Part shown: positions 23,889 through 31,788 of the stretch, in pieces
Layout of the letters: every line of letters starts with the position of its first letter
Position numbering within the stretch: position 1 is the stretch's first letter
Assembly (NCBI RefSeq): GCF_000331005.1
Contig: NZ_AEJB01000590.1
Location: forward strand, 1 to 37,697
Source: Streptomyces turgidiscabies Car8
Lineage (GTDB): Bacteria; Actinomycetota; Actinomycetes; Streptomycetales; Streptomycetaceae
Reading direction: 5' to 3'
Length of the DNA: 37,697 nt
Position numbers and translations under genes: made by a program
The notes under the pieces: model-generated
The model's input: only the letters and a program-made list of their open reading frames with translations
The model's database searches: none
Told to the model about the DNA's origin: nothing

Positions 23889-25034
23889 CTAATCCCCAAG
23901 GTCGATGCGCTGCTCCTGCTTCGCACGCTCGGCGCGCACCAGATCATCGAGCCCGGCGGCGACCTCCCGTTGCCGCTCCTGGTCGGAGTGCTGGTAGATC
24001 AGCGCGGCCTTCTCTGAGGACTGACCCGCGCGAACCATCGTGTCCTTGAGGGTGGCGCCAGAGCGCGTCGACAGGGTGTGTCCGGTGTGGCGAAGGTCGT
24101 AGAAGCGGAAGCCGTCCGGGAGACCTACGACGACCCGGGCGCGCCGCCATTTCCGGCCGAAGGATGTGCGGCGGAAGGCCGCCCCTTTCTCGCCGACGAA
24201 GAGGAGACCGTCAGGCCCCTTCTCCGCGTACCAGGCGAGGTGGCGTTTCACCTCCTTCTCCAGGAAGGCCGGAAGGACAACGAGGCGGGCCCCCGCGTCG
24301 GACTTGGTGGCCCCCGGAGCACGCTGCCCGTTGGTTCGCTCGGGCTCGGCGACACGGACGCGGATCACGAGGTTGTCGAGGTCGACGTCTCGGCGCCGGA
24401 GGCCGGCCAACTCCTCGGGCCGCATCGGTCCGTACGCCCCGAGGTAGACCATGAAGCGCCAGCGGATACCGATCGCGTCGGCAAGGGCGTCGACCTGAGC
24501 AACGGTGGCGATCCGGCGCTCAGCGGCGGACTCCTTTCCGGCGCCCTTGATCCGGCACGGGTTGCGGCTGATCAGGTCATCGTCAACGGCCGTCTCCAGG
24601 ATGCCTTTTAGTAGCCGGTACGCCTTGGCAACAGTCGTCTTGGCGCTCGTTGCCCGCAGCCGCTCCGCCCGCCACTCACGGACGCGGGGTGCGGTGATCT
24701 CGTCCAGGTCGAGCGTGCCGAAAGTCGGGAGGATGTAGAGGCGGAGGAGGTGTCGGTACAGGTCGACCGTGCGAACGGCCAACTCCCGCTCCTCGACCCA
24801 TTTCTCGGCGTACACGCGGAAGTTCACCGCGCCCGCATCGGGAGAGCGCCAGTCGCCCCGGCTGAGGTCCGCCTCGACCTGTGAGAGCCAGATCTCGGCG
24901 TCCTTCCTGGTCTCGAAGGTCTCGTCTGCGCGCACCCGCTCACCGTCAGGCGCGAGATACGACGCCGTCCACGTGCCGGACCGGTACTGCCGCACCGCGC
25001 CGAAGCGTCGGCGCCTGCCCTTCTTGTTGGCCAT
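23889..25034 (-). CDS. int: Tyrosine-type site-specific integrase
   Basis: 381 residues from ATG 25034 (MANKKGRRRRFGAVRQ); the longer frame upstream is out-of-phase repSA sequence. The N-terminal AP2-like arm-binding region (FGAVRQYRSGTWTASYLAPD) is followed by a core-binding SAM-like domain (FRVYAEKWVEER ... RHLLRLYILPTFG). Catalytic residues are R205 (GPMRPEEL), K244 (TKSDAGAR), R315-H316 (FYDLRHTGHT, with Tyr where many have His) and nucleophile Y347 (ALIYQHS). It recombines attP with the tRNA-Gly site. Its ATG overlaps the xis stop (ATGA). Confidence 0.95.
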   Translation of the reverse strand: MANKKGRRRRFGAVRQYRSGTWTASYLAPDGERVRADETFETRKDAEIWLSQVEADLSRGDWRSPDAGAVNFRVYAEKWVEERELAVRTVDLYRHLLRLYILPTFGTLDLDEITAPRVREWRAERLRATSAKTTVAKAYRLLKGILETAVDDDLISRNPCRIKGAGKESAAERRIATVAQVDALADAIGIRWRFMVYLGAYGPMRPEELAGLRRRDVDLDNLVIRVRVAEPERTNGQRAPGATKSDAGARLVVLPAFLEKEVKRHLAWYAEKGPDGLLFVGEKGAAFRRTSFGRKWRRARVVVGLPDGFRFYDLRHTGHTLSTRSGATLKDTMVRAGQSSEKAALIYQHSDQERQREVAAGLDDLVRAERAKQEQRIDLGD

Positions 25035-25246
25035 CAGGCAGCCCTCCGCAGTCCGGTGCGGCGGAGACGGATCGGCTCCACGGTCCGAGAGGCGAGGTAC
25101 TCCTGAAGCGCGCTCTCCGGGATGCGCACGTGCCGGCCGACCTTCACGTACCGGATGCGCCGCTCCTCGATGAGCCGCCGAGGGAAGCGCGCGGTCGTAC
25201 CCAGCAGCTCGGCGACCTGGTCGACGGACAGGTAGCGGTCGGTCAT
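25034..25246 (-). CDS. xis: Excisionase/helix-turn-helix protein (Xis)
   Basis: 70 residues with a MerR-like excisionase HTH: RYLSVDQVAELLGTTARFPR then RLIEERRIRYVKVGRHVRIP, and ESALQEYLASR at the end. It binds attachment-site DNA to direct excision with Int. The start overlaps the repSA stop (ATGA) and its stop overlaps the int start, so repSA, xis and int form one coupled operon as in pSAM2. Confidence 0.92.
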   Translation of the reverse strand: MTDRYLSVDQVAELLGTTARFPRRLIEERRIRYVKVGRHVRIPESALQEYLASRTVEPIRLRRTGLRRAA

Positions 25247-26538
25247 GCGGTTGGCTCTCCTTCCGTTCCGGGAGCGGGTTCGAGGGAGGCGGCAAGCCAG
25301 GCTTCGGTGTCGGAGAGGCCGGTTCCGGCGAAGACCCAGTGGGCGAGGACGTACGTCGTGCTGGTCTCGTGTTGCGTTGGCGGGGCATGGCGTTGGGCAC
25401 GGCGCCATTCGGCGCGGGCGTCGCGGAGGGCGCCGAGGGTGGTGGAGTAGCGGCGGGATTTGGTGGAGAAGTGGCCGCGGAAGCCGAGCATGTGGGCCCA
25501 GGCGCGTAGCCGGAGGTGTTCGAGGTCCTTGCGTGCGCCGAGGGCCCATGCGGTTCGGATCTGTCGGTCGGCATGGTCGGTGATGTCGAGCTGGGCCAGT
25601 TCGGCGAGGAACTTCAGTGGGCGGTCGAGGGCACCCGTCGCGGTTTCAGCTCCCTTGGTGGCGTACTTGGCGATGTACGCGGCCACGGCGCGGTCAGTGA
25701 GTTCCTGGCCGCCGTCGAAGTCCTTGCTGCGGATGGTGCGTACGTCGAGTTGGCGGCCGAAGGTGAAGGTGTGGGCGCGGCCGTCGATGACCGGGCCGTC
25801 CACGCGGACGTGGGCAGCGGCGGCGCCGATGGCATCGGTGAGCAGTTCGGCGGTGGCCCAGGCGGGAGGCGGGGTGTCGCCGCCCTCGGGACCGTCGATG
25901 CGGATGACCGCGTGGAAGTGGACGGCGCCGCGCTTCTGGTACTCGGCGACCTTGGCGAAGGAGACCCGGGCGTAGCGGCGGAACGCGCGCTGTGGGAGTC
26001 CGGCCCGCTTGGCGACCTCACGGCGCATGTAGGTGGAGAAGCGGCGCCACAGCGGACCGGCGTGGGCGTTCCACAGCACGGCCCCTTCGTAGTCGTACGT
26101 GTCCGGGTGGAGCGGAGTGCCGAGTGCGGCGTCGTCCTGGTCGTGGTGGACGCCGCAGCGGCAGCGGCGGACCGAACCGGCGGGGCTGGTAGGGCGGTTG
26201 TGGACCGGGCCGAAGCTCGGAGCGGTGAAGGTGGCGAAGACCCGGGGGTGTGCGGCGACGCGTTCCGGGATGCCCTTGCCGCCGCGCAGACCGGAGGTGA
26301 TCAGGTGGAATGTGTCGCGGCGGTAGACCTCGGCGCAGGCCGCGCAGCGGGTCGTACGGCGGTTGTTGCAGCGGACGAGGAGGTGACCGGCCGGGAGGGT
26401 GGAGGAGTCGAGGTGGTGGAGGACGTTGCCTATTTCGCCGGTTCGGGTGTTCACGTCGTACTCGGTGCGGTTGCCGTCGAGGCGGATCGGGTGCGTGCAG
26501 CCGCCGAGGCCGGAGAGCTGGCGGAGGAGTCCGGGCAT
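25243..26538 (-). CDS. repSA: RepSA-type replication initiator
   Basis: 431 residues from the first ATG. Marks are the Zn-binding VRCNNRRTTRCAACAEVYRRD, VFATFTAPSFGPVH, the HUH-type metal motif GAVHFHAVIRID and the catalytic-region AAYIAKYATKG. It nicks the excised circle to start rolling-circle replication. The true start is probably upstream: coding-like sequence (VIITRSTPAPLPELAALASL) continues to about 26604, with AAGGAG placed ideally for an ATC codon at 26601, but no ATG, GTG or TTG. ATC initiation or loss of the normal start are the options. Confidence 0.9.
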   Translation of the reverse strand: MPGLLRQLSGLGGCTHPIRLDGNRTEYDVNTRTGEIGNVLHHLDSSTLPAGHLLVRCNNRRTTRCAACAEVYRRDTFHLITSGLRGGKGIPERVAAHPRVFATFTAPSFGPVHNRPTSPAGSVRRCRCGVHHDQDDAALGTPLHPDTYDYEGAVLWNAHAGPLWRRFSTYMRREVAKRAGLPQRAFRRYARVSFAKVAEYQKRGAVHFHAVIRIDGPEGGDTPPPAWATAELLTDAIGAAAAHVRVDGPVIDGRAHTFTFGRQLDVRTIRSKDFDGGQELTDRAVAAYIAKYATKGAETATGALDRPLKFLAELAQLDITDHADRQIRTAWALGARKDLEHLRLRAWAHMLGFRGHFSTKSRRYSTTLGALRDARAEWRRAQRHAPPTQHETSTTYVLAHWVFAGTGLSDTEAWLAASLEPAPGTEGEPTA

Positions 26539-26763
26539 GGTGCCGAGCGAGGCCAGCGCAGCGAGTTCGGGCAGCGGGGCCGGGGTGGAGCGGGTGATGA
26601 TGACTTTCTCCTTCTGGCTTCGGTCAGGAGGGGTTGGGCCCCCGGGGCGGCGGATGCTTGGCGGTATCGAGGCCGCCCCGGAGGTCTGGTGATCAGCGGC
26701 TGTCAGCGCCGGTGCTGGTCGCGGAGCATCGAGCGCAGGAACACAGCGAAGCTCTCCTTATCT

Positions 26764-26773
26764 ACTCGTCTAG
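26764..26773. promoter_or_regulatory. ACTCGTCTAG half-site upstream of repSA
   Basis: One conserved arm of the element's ACTCGT-N4-ACGAGT palindrome, about 160 bp upstream of the repSA translation region and overlapping the stop of the small membrane gene. A probable KorSA-like repressor contact at the repSA promoter; the other arm is poor. Confidence 0.4.
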
Positions 26774-26964
26774 TCATGTGAGCCGTTTATGACGTCCACG
26801 CCGTCGCGCGTGCCGGAGTCGATGGCCGGAGCCATGAAGGTGCGCGAGAGCAGGAAGCCGAACAGGGCGATCACGACGACGATCCAGACGCGGACGCCGA
26901 GGAACTTGACCGCTCCCCAGGCGATGAGTCCGAGGACGAGAACGAGCGGCAGGCTGACGGTCAC
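26770..26964 (-). CDS. Small two-helix membrane protein (Spd-like)
   Basis: 64 residues from GTG 26964 (VTVSLPLVLVLGLIAWGAVK), with AAAGGA upstream. Two hydrophobic helices and a short polar tail ending VDVINGSHD. A longer frame to 27030 runs through the neighbouring intergenic sequence. Position between repSA and tra genes fits the spread (spd) genes of AICEs, which help intramycelial plasmid spread. No specific family recognised. Confidence 0.6.
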   Translation of the reverse strand: MTVSLPLVLVLGLIAWGAVKFLGVRVWIVVVIALFGFLLSRTFMAPAIDSGTRDGVDVINGSHD

Positions 26965-26980
26965 GGTGTGCTGAGTCCTT

Positions 26981-27172
26981 TCAGCGGACGGGGCAGTTGT
27001 GGGTGCGGGCGGCGAGTTCGGCGGCGGCACGGCTGTCGTAGTCGGCGGAGAAGCCGCAGCGCGGGGCGATGCAGGCGGCGGTGTGCTTCTCGCGGCCCCG
27101 GGCGTCGTAGGACGTGCCGACCTGGACGGGACCGATGCGGATCACGTTGCGGAAGCGGTTCGGCGCGGGCAC
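26981..27172 (-). CDS. Mobile element transfer protein (small, Cys-containing)
   Basis: 63 residues; GTG with AGGAGGA 5 nt upstream. The sequence RFRNVIRIGPVQVGTSYDAR with CIAPRCGFSADYDSR and THNCPVR is the widely conserved small AICE protein usually called mobile element transfer protein. The three Cys and one His could bind one zinc. Function in transfer is by association only. Confidence 0.75.
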   Translation of the reverse strand: MPAPNRFRNVIRIGPVQVGTSYDARGREKHTAACIAPRCGFSADYDSRAAAELAARTHNCPVR

Positions 27173-27174
27173 GG

Positions 27175-27360
27175 TCAGTCCTCCTGTCGCAGGGTGGGGC
27201 CCGGGAACTCGGCCAGGATGCGGGCCACTTCGGCAGGCTCCGCTACGCGGTCGGCGGCCTCTTCGGCGAGGAGCCTGGCCAGCGCCGGGCGGCCGGAGTC
27301 GGCCATCTGACGGGCTGCGTCGAGGTAGTCGGCGGGCGTGTTGAAGCAGAAGAGAGGCAT
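27175..27360 (-). CDS. Small AICE protein, Spd-region
   Basis: 61 residues (MPLFCFNTPADYLDAARQMA ... EFPGPTLRQED), helical and acidic. AGGAGG is well placed before the ATG at 27360. It ends 2 bp before the next gene. No recognised domain; the location suggests a role in transfer or spread. Confidence 0.6.
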   Translation of the reverse strand: MPLFCFNTPADYLDAARQMADSGRPALARLLAEEAADRVAEPAEVARILAEFPGPTLRQED

Positions 27361-27376
27361 GGTTCGGCCTCCTGAT

Positions 27377-28036
27377 TCAGGCGAGTTGGGCGGCGATGGC
27401 TTCGGCCATGGGGGCGGGAACGCCGAGACGGGCGCGGAGGGTGGGAGTGTCGATCGGTGCTCCCGTGCGCGTGTGGTGCTCGGCGGCGACCTTGCGAGCG
27501 TGCTCGACCAGGGCAGTCGGGACGGGCGGGACGGATACGGCCGGTTGTTCGGGAGCCGGAGTCGGAGCCCGTTGGGCCGGCTGCTTGGGCAAGGGGGCAG
27601 GTGAGGGTTCGGGCGCGTCCTCCTGGCCCTCGATGTTCTCGGTGGCCTTGCCGTCGTTCTCGGGTGCCGCAGTCGGTGCGGAGTGCGCGAGGAGTGTTCC
27701 GCCGAGGAAGGCGACCGCAGGCCAGCCCGCGACGAGGATGCGCAACCAGGCTGGCACCTGGTCCAGGTCGAGGAGTCCGGCGGTGGCCACGTTGGCGCCG
27801 AGGGACGCGGCGAGCGCGATGACGAACCAGCACCAGGCACTCGCCTTCGTGTGGCCGGACCGCAGTCGACGCCAGGCGACGACGAGCAGCAGATCGACCG
27901 AGACGGGATACGCCCACGCCTTCCACCCGTCCTGTCCGGCCGCCGAGGCAACGTCGTGCAGGTGGGCGAAGGACAGTGCGGCGGCGATGAGCGCCTGTAC
28001 AAGTACCGCGTCGATGCGGGCCAGTTGGGCGCGCAT
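27377..28036 (-). CDS. DUF2637-family membrane protein (Spd/transfer-associated)
   Basis: 219 residues from ATG 28036 (GAAGGAG upstream). The first 125 residues contain four hydrophobic segments typical of DUF2637 (VLVQALIAAALSFAHLHDVA; WAYPVSVDLLLVVAWRR; ASAWCWFVIALAASLGANVA; WLRILVAGWPAVAFLGGTLL). The C-terminal half is a Pro/Glu-rich linker and a small helical domain that may be DNA-binding (LRARLGVPAPMAEAIAAQLA). Conserved next to traB in AICEs. Likely assists DNA spread. Confidence 0.75.
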   Translation of the reverse strand: MRAQLARIDAVLVQALIAAALSFAHLHDVASAAGQDGWKAWAYPVSVDLLLVVAWRRLRSGHTKASAWCWFVIALAASLGANVATAGLLDLDQVPAWLRILVAGWPAVAFLGGTLLAHSAPTAAPENDGKATENIEGQEDAPEPSPAPLPKQPAQRAPTPAPEQPAVSVPPVPTALVEHARKVAAEHHTRTGAPIDTPTLRARLGVPAPMAEAIAAQLA

Positions 28037-28108
28037 GATGTCGCTCCTTCCGGGTTCGGGCATGGGAGGGGTAGGGAGTCGGCGACGGGAGTTGGGCGGG
28101 GAGGAGGG

Positions 28109-29485
28109 TCAGTCGGTCACGGGGCGCGGCCGGACAGCCGGGGCCGGTGCTTCCACGGCAGCTACGGGCACGTCGGGCCGGAAGGGCTTGAGCGCGGGCA
28201 GGTCGGGCACCAGGTGGGCCGACTCTCGGCAGATCTCTGCGGCGTCGCTCAGGGAGAGGTACGGGGTGCGGATACGGGACCAGCCGCCGGAGGTGTCACC
28301 GGCCACGGCCAGGCCGGGCCGTTCGGGAGCGATGGCGCAGGCGGCGCCGACAGCTTCGGGGGCGATATCGCCGAGGGCCATCTTGGCGGAGGCTTCGTCG
28401 TTGACGCGGTGGCAGACCCGGCCGGTCAACTGGGCGCGGAGCATGGTGGCGCCCTTGCCGAGTTCGGCGCCGAAGCGCTGCCCGCAGACCTCCAGGTAGA
28501 TCCCGGCGGCGCGGCCGAGTTGGGCGAGGCGGATGAGCTGGGTGACCATCTCGTCCCGCCGTTCCTCCTCCTTCTTCGTGGCGACGAGGAAGAGTTCGGC
28601 CACTTCGTCGACGAACAGCACGATGGGCACGGGGCGTTGGTTCTCGGGCAGGCCCCAGATGTCCGAGGTGATCTCCTCGTCCGGGGTGCCGGGTGCGATG
28701 CCCTGCCGAGCCTTGATCAGGTCGTAGCGGTCCTCCATTTCCTCAATGAGCGCGGGCAGCAGCTCGGCCGCCTGGTCGGGGTCGGTGGCCAGCGCGGAGA
28801 GCCGGGCGGCGAACGGCGCCAGCTCGACACCGCGCTTGCAGTCGATACCGACCAGGGCGACGGATTGCCGGGCGAGCCCGGCGACAAGGTGGCGCAGGTA
28901 CATGGACTTGCCCGACAGCGTTGCACCGAGGGTGAGTTGATGCGGAACGGTCCGGTAGTCGCGGACGAACGCGGTCGCGTCCTCCCGCAGCGCCACAGGA
29001 ACCTTCAAAAGCCCGGTGTCGGCCTTGCGGGGCATCCGTACCCGCCGCAGTACGTCGAAGCCGACGAGCCGCAGTTCGACGACGCCCGGCTTGACGGTCG
29101 TGACGTACACGGCGTGAACGCCCCAGGCGTGCCGCAGCCGTTCGGCCGAGGCAGCGACGTCGGCGGGTTCCTGCCCCGGAGCGAGCCGCAGACGAATCCG
29201 CAGCCCGGTCGAGGTGGGCCGGATGATGCCCCGGCGCGGCGGTACCGGCCGGACCTCACGTCGAGTGGTGGCCTTCACGGCCAGCACCCGCAGCCGGGAC
29301 GGAGCCACGGTCAGGCCGCACGCCTCCATGACCGAGGTGTACGAGCCGAGCAGCCGGGCCGTGGATATCGGCAGGCCGACCGTGGACCAGTACGCCGCCG
29401 GGTGCTTGGCCCGGGTGTAGGCGGCCCCGCCGCCGAGCGCGGCGAGGGAACCACCCACTTCCAGAAGCGTCGTCAGGTCGCTCAT
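28109..29485 (-). CDS. traSA: TraB/TraSA conjugative DNA translocase (FtsK/SpoIIIE type)
   Basis: 458 residues from ATG 29485. An N-terminal membrane-proximal region is followed by a RecA-like motor: Walker A GATLSGKS (187-194) and Walker B PIVLFVDEVAEL (287-298). RLAQLGRAAGIYLEVCGQRF and a C-terminal region with SDAAEICRESAHLV follow, the latter likely part of a winged helix that reads clt repeats. It pumps double-stranded plasmid DNA into the recipient as a hexamer. The ATG overlaps the stop of the upstream small gene by ATGA-type coupling. Only one translocase is needed for AICE transfer. Confidence 0.92.
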   Translation of the reverse strand: MSDLTTLLEVGGSLAALGGGAAYTRAKHPAAYWSTVGLPISTARLLGSYTSVMEACGLTVAPSRLRVLAVKATTRREVRPVPPRRGIIRPTSTGLRIRLRLAPGQEPADVAASAERLRHAWGVHAVYVTTVKPGVVELRLVGFDVLRRVRMPRKADTGLLKVPVALREDATAFVRDYRTVPHQLTLGATLSGKSMYLRHLVAGLARQSVALVGIDCKRGVELAPFAARLSALATDPDQAAELLPALIEEMEDRYDLIKARQGIAPGTPDEEITSDIWGLPENQRPVPIVLFVDEVAELFLVATKKEEERRDEMVTQLIRLAQLGRAAGIYLEVCGQRFGAELGKGATMLRAQLTGRVCHRVNDEASAKMALGDIAPEAVGAACAIAPERPGLAVAGDTSGGWSRIRTPYLSLSDAAEICRESAHLVPDLPALKPFRPDVPVAAVEAPAPAVRPRPVTD

Positions 29486-29841
29486 CAGGCGGTGGCCCCT
29501 ATCGCGGCGGGGAACGCGGCCGGGGTAACAGCGGCGGCACGGAACGCGATGCCGTGACGCTGCTGCCCGTTGAACACGCTCTCCCACGGCCGGGCCACCA
29601 GCCCCGGCAGCGAGACGGGCGCCCCGAGCGCCAGCCCCTCAGAAACACCGCCCTCGGGAACGGTGACCTTGATCAGCGACGACTCGCCGTCCTGGATGTG
29701 GACGACGCCGATCGTCATCAGCGCCTCACCGCTGACAGCGTCCTTGGCGATCTCGCCCGTCTGACGGTCGCGGACCTTGGGCTCAGGAGCTTCGGTCAGC
29801 AGGATCGTCGCGGCTGAGGTCTCAACACGGATGGTACGCAA
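29485..29841 (-). CDS. SCO3933-family regulatory protein
   Basis: 118 residues; TTG start with TAGGAG 9 nt upstream. Beta-rich (MRTIRVETSAATILLTEAPE ... DGESSLIKVTVPEGGVSEGL), found just before traB in many AICEs and annotated as SCO3933-like regulatory protein; mechanism unknown. Its stop overlaps the tra start. A TATAGAT -10 candidate lies 20-30 bp upstream, over a degenerate ACTCGT-type palindrome (AGTCAT-CTAT-ACAAGA), so it is probably controlled by the KorSA-like repressor. Confidence 0.75.
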   Translation of the reverse strand: MRTIRVETSAATILLTEAPEPKVRDRQTGEIAKDAVSGEALMTIGVVHIQDGESSLIKVTVPEGGVSEGLALGAPVSLPGLVARPWESVFNGQQRHGIAFRAAAVTPAAFPAAIGATA

Positions 29842-29932
29842 GACAGTTCTCCTACCTAGTCATCTATACAAGATGCGTCATGCGAACCCGACCTTCGGGC
29901 TCACGCGGACCACTCTGACACACAACTTGCCC

Positions 29933-29948
29933 ACTCGTCTATACGAGT
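29933..29948. promoter_or_regulatory. Perfect palindrome ACTCGT-CTAT-ACGAGT (KorSA-like operator)
   Basis: 6-4-6 perfect inverted repeat in the 168-bp region between korSA-like and SCO3933-like genes. It encloses a TATAGA -10-like sequence on the minus strand. Related copies sit at 29858-29873, 30814-30826, 26764-26773 and 31354-31369, so it defines the element's regulon motif. Confidence 0.7.
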
Positions 29949-30009
29949 ATGCCTGTTGGGGTGTACGAGTTCGGAGAAGGAGCCCCGCGCACCACCGCAC
30001 GTCATGCGC

Positions 30010-30798
30010 TCACGTCGCCGGGAGCTGGTACGACAGCACGTACGCGTCCGCCGCCATCACGGTGTCGCAGACCTCCACGGCCCGCCCCTCGGTGTCGAAC
30101 GCGGTACGGATCAGGTGGATCACGGGCACACTGGAGGCGAGCCGCAGCGTCTTTACCTCAGCCGGCGCGGGCATACGGGCCCGGATCTCCTCCTCGAAGT
30201 GATCGAGCCGGTGGCCGAGTTCCTCAAGCCGGGCGTAGATACCGCCGGGCCCGGGGTTGGGCTCAGCGATGGCCGTACCGCGCGCGATGTCCAGCGGAAG
30301 GTAGGAGGCGGCGAACTCAACCGGCTTCCCATCGAGGAGATACCGGCGCCGCCGGGCGAGCACCCGCCGTACCGAGCCGAGGCGAGTGGAGATGTCCTGA
30401 CTGGCCTTCTCCTCCTTGACCTCAAGGCTGTCGACCTGCGGGTGACTGCCGGCCGCGTCGGCCTCGACGATAAACGCGGACTTCCCCTGCTCTCTGTGCC
30501 GCCGGGCGAAACGGTCAGAGGCAAGTCGCCGTACGGGCGGCCGGGGCCGTACGAACACACCCTTCCCGTGCTCGGCGTGCACGAGCCCCTCCCCCTGGAG
30601 AACGGAGAAGGAGTTCCGGACGGTCATCCGGGACACCCCGTAGTGCTCGACAAGCTCAGCTTCCGAGGGCAGCTTGGCGCCCTCGGTGAACCGCCCACGG
30701 TCGATGGCCTCGCGCAGCTGGTCGGCGATCTGCCGGAAGACCGCACGATCGCTCGTGGGGTCGAGATCACCGAGCAAGCCGGATGGGAGTGAGGTCAC
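30010..30798 (-). CDS. korSA: KorSA-like GntR-family repressor
   Basis: 262 residues; GTG with AAAGGAG 6 nt upstream. A GntR winged helix spans about 15-85 (FRQIADQLREAIDRGRFTEG, KLPSEAELVEHYGVSRMTVR). A UTRA ligand-binding domain of the HutC subfamily follows (LLDGKPVEFAASYLPLDIA, VIHLIRTAFDTEGRAVEVCD). In pSAM2, KorSA keeps the element silent by repressing pra and its own gene. Divergent from the Nudix gene with an 83-bp shared control region containing an ACTCGT-type site, matching that circuit. Confidence 0.88.
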   Translation of the reverse strand: MTSLPSGLLGDLDPTSDRAVFRQIADQLREAIDRGRFTEGAKLPSEAELVEHYGVSRMTVRNSFSVLQGEGLVHAEHGKGVFVRPRPPVRRLASDRFARRHREQGKSAFIVEADAAGSHPQVDSLEVKEEKASQDISTRLGSVRRVLARRRRYLLDGKPVEFAASYLPLDIARGTAIAEPNPGPGGIYARLEELGHRLDHFEEEIRARMPAPAEVKTLRLASSVPVIHLIRTAFDTEGRAVEVCDTVMAADAYVLSYQLPAT

Positions 30799-30813
30799 GA
30801 GTACTCCTTTAGG

Positions 30814-30826
30814 TATCTAGACGAGT
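30814..30826. promoter_or_regulatory. ACTCGTCTAGATA site in the korSA-pra divergent region
   Basis: Read on the minus strand; one strong arm ACTCGT of the regulon motif, followed by CTAG and a weak second arm. A GTACTC site overlaps the korSA ribosome site. Likely autoregulation and pra repression. Confidence 0.5.
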
Positions 30827-30881
30827 GGGCGAGTGTTGTTGCTACGGTGGAGAGCCTAGCCACCTGAGAGGGTCGAGGAAC

Positions 30882-31313
30882 GTGAGCACTGACCGTCCGC
30901 ACTCCGTGAGCGTTGCCGGAGTCATCGTCGACGACCAGGGCCGCGCTCTGTTGATCCAGCGCCGCGACAACGGTCAGTGGGAGCCCCCGGGCGGCGTCCT
31001 CGAACGCGAGGAAACCATCTCCGAGGCCCTGCAACGCGAGGTCCTCGAAGAAACCGGCATCAGGATCGCAGTTCCGGCGACCCTCACCGGCGTCTACAAG
31101 AACATGACGGGCCTGATCGTCTCGCTGGTCTTCCGCTGCGAGGCCGACAAAGGCACCCCCACCACCGGAACCGAGACCCGCGCGCTGCGTTGGACCACCC
31201 GTGAAGAAGTCTCCGAGCTTGCCGACGAGGCATACGCGATCCGCGTCCTGGACGCACTCGACGCCACCTCCCCGCCGGCCGTCCGCGCCCACGACGGCGT
31301 GAAACTCGTCTAG
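30882..31313 (+). CDS. pra: Nudix hydrolase, Pra-like activator of AICE functions
   Basis: 143 residues; GTG 30882 with GAGGAA upstream. The Nudix box is complete (GGVLEREETISEALQREVLE then ETGI; Gx5Ex7REUxEExGU). Pra of pSAM2 activates replication and transfer genes, is repressed by KorSA and belongs to this family; the divergent position beside the korSA-like gene supports the same role. The nucleotide substrate is unknown, and how hydrolysis relates to activation has not been established in what I can see. The upstream region has GCTACGGT as a possible -10. Confidence 0.82.
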   Translation: MSTDRPHSVSVAGVIVDDQGRALLIQRRDNGQWEPPGGVLEREETISEALQREVLEETGIRIAVPATLTGVYKNMTGLIVSLVFRCEADKGTPTTGTETRALRWTTREEVSELADEAYAIRVLDALDATSPPAVRAHDGVKLV

Positions 31314-31353
31314 CCCGAACCCGCTGCACATGGCGGCCTACCAGCACGAAGGA

Positions 31354-31369
31354 ACTTGTATGCACGAGT
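31354..31369. promoter_or_regulatory. ACTTGT-ATGC-ACGAGT palindrome across the ATPase start codon
   Basis: One mismatch from the perfect 6-4-6 motif. It covers the ribosome-site-to-ATG interval of the gene at 31360, so repressor binding would block the start region. It suggests the cargo ATPase pair belongs to the element's regulon. Confidence 0.5.
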
Positions 31370-31788
31370 ATACGAGCACAGCGCGGGTCTGGGGACTCAC
31401 TTGCCCAGGTTTCCCAGAAGAGATCGGCCGAGCCCGCCGCTGGACCCGCGACATCCTGCGTGGCTCACCCCTGGCCGACGACGCCGAACTGATCGTGAGC
31501 GAGCTGAGCACGAACGCGGTCCTCCACACGGCCAGTGGCCAGGAGACGGGAAGTTTCCATCTGGCACTCGCGGTATCGGCCCAGGTGATTGCCCTGTCAG
31601 TCACGGACGACGGGGGCACCGGCACGGCCCCGAAGGTCGAGCACGCGCAGGTGAACGCCGAGCACGGCAGAGGCTTGGGCATGGTCAGCGCGCTCGCCCA
31701 CCGGGTCGTGGTCCACGACAGTCAGGGCGGCTACACGGTCACCGCGGAACTCTTCACCGACACCCGCCCGGGAGGCCACCCGTGCTGA
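31360..31788 (+). CDS. RsbW-like ATP-binding (HATPase) protein
   Basis: 142 residues; ATG 31360 follows AAGGAA. GHKL ATPase motifs are present: N box ELSTNAVLHTASG, G1 VTDDGGTGTAP and G2 GRGLGMVSALAHRV. Stand-alone proteins of this size act as anti-sigma factors or serine kinases in Streptomyces, and dozens occur per genome; the partner here is unknown. The next gene starts within its last codons (GTG 31782), suggesting that product is a functional partner. A start at 31330 is also open. Confidence 0.8.
   Translation: MHEYTSTARVWGLTCPGFPEEIGRARRWTRDILRGSPLADDAELIVSELSTNAVLHTASGQETGSFHLALAVSAQVIALSVTDDGGTGTAPKVEHAQVNAEHGRGLGMVSALAHRVVVHDSQGGYTVTAELFTDTRPGGHPC

Noticed and set aside
27683..29557. 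624-codon plus-strand frame opposite traB
   Set aside because: Shadow of the TraB gene, which has clear Walker motifs.
29949..30792. Plus-strand frames opposite the GntR gene
   Set aside because: No domain, and the opposite strand encodes a complete GntR/UTRA protein with a ribosome site.
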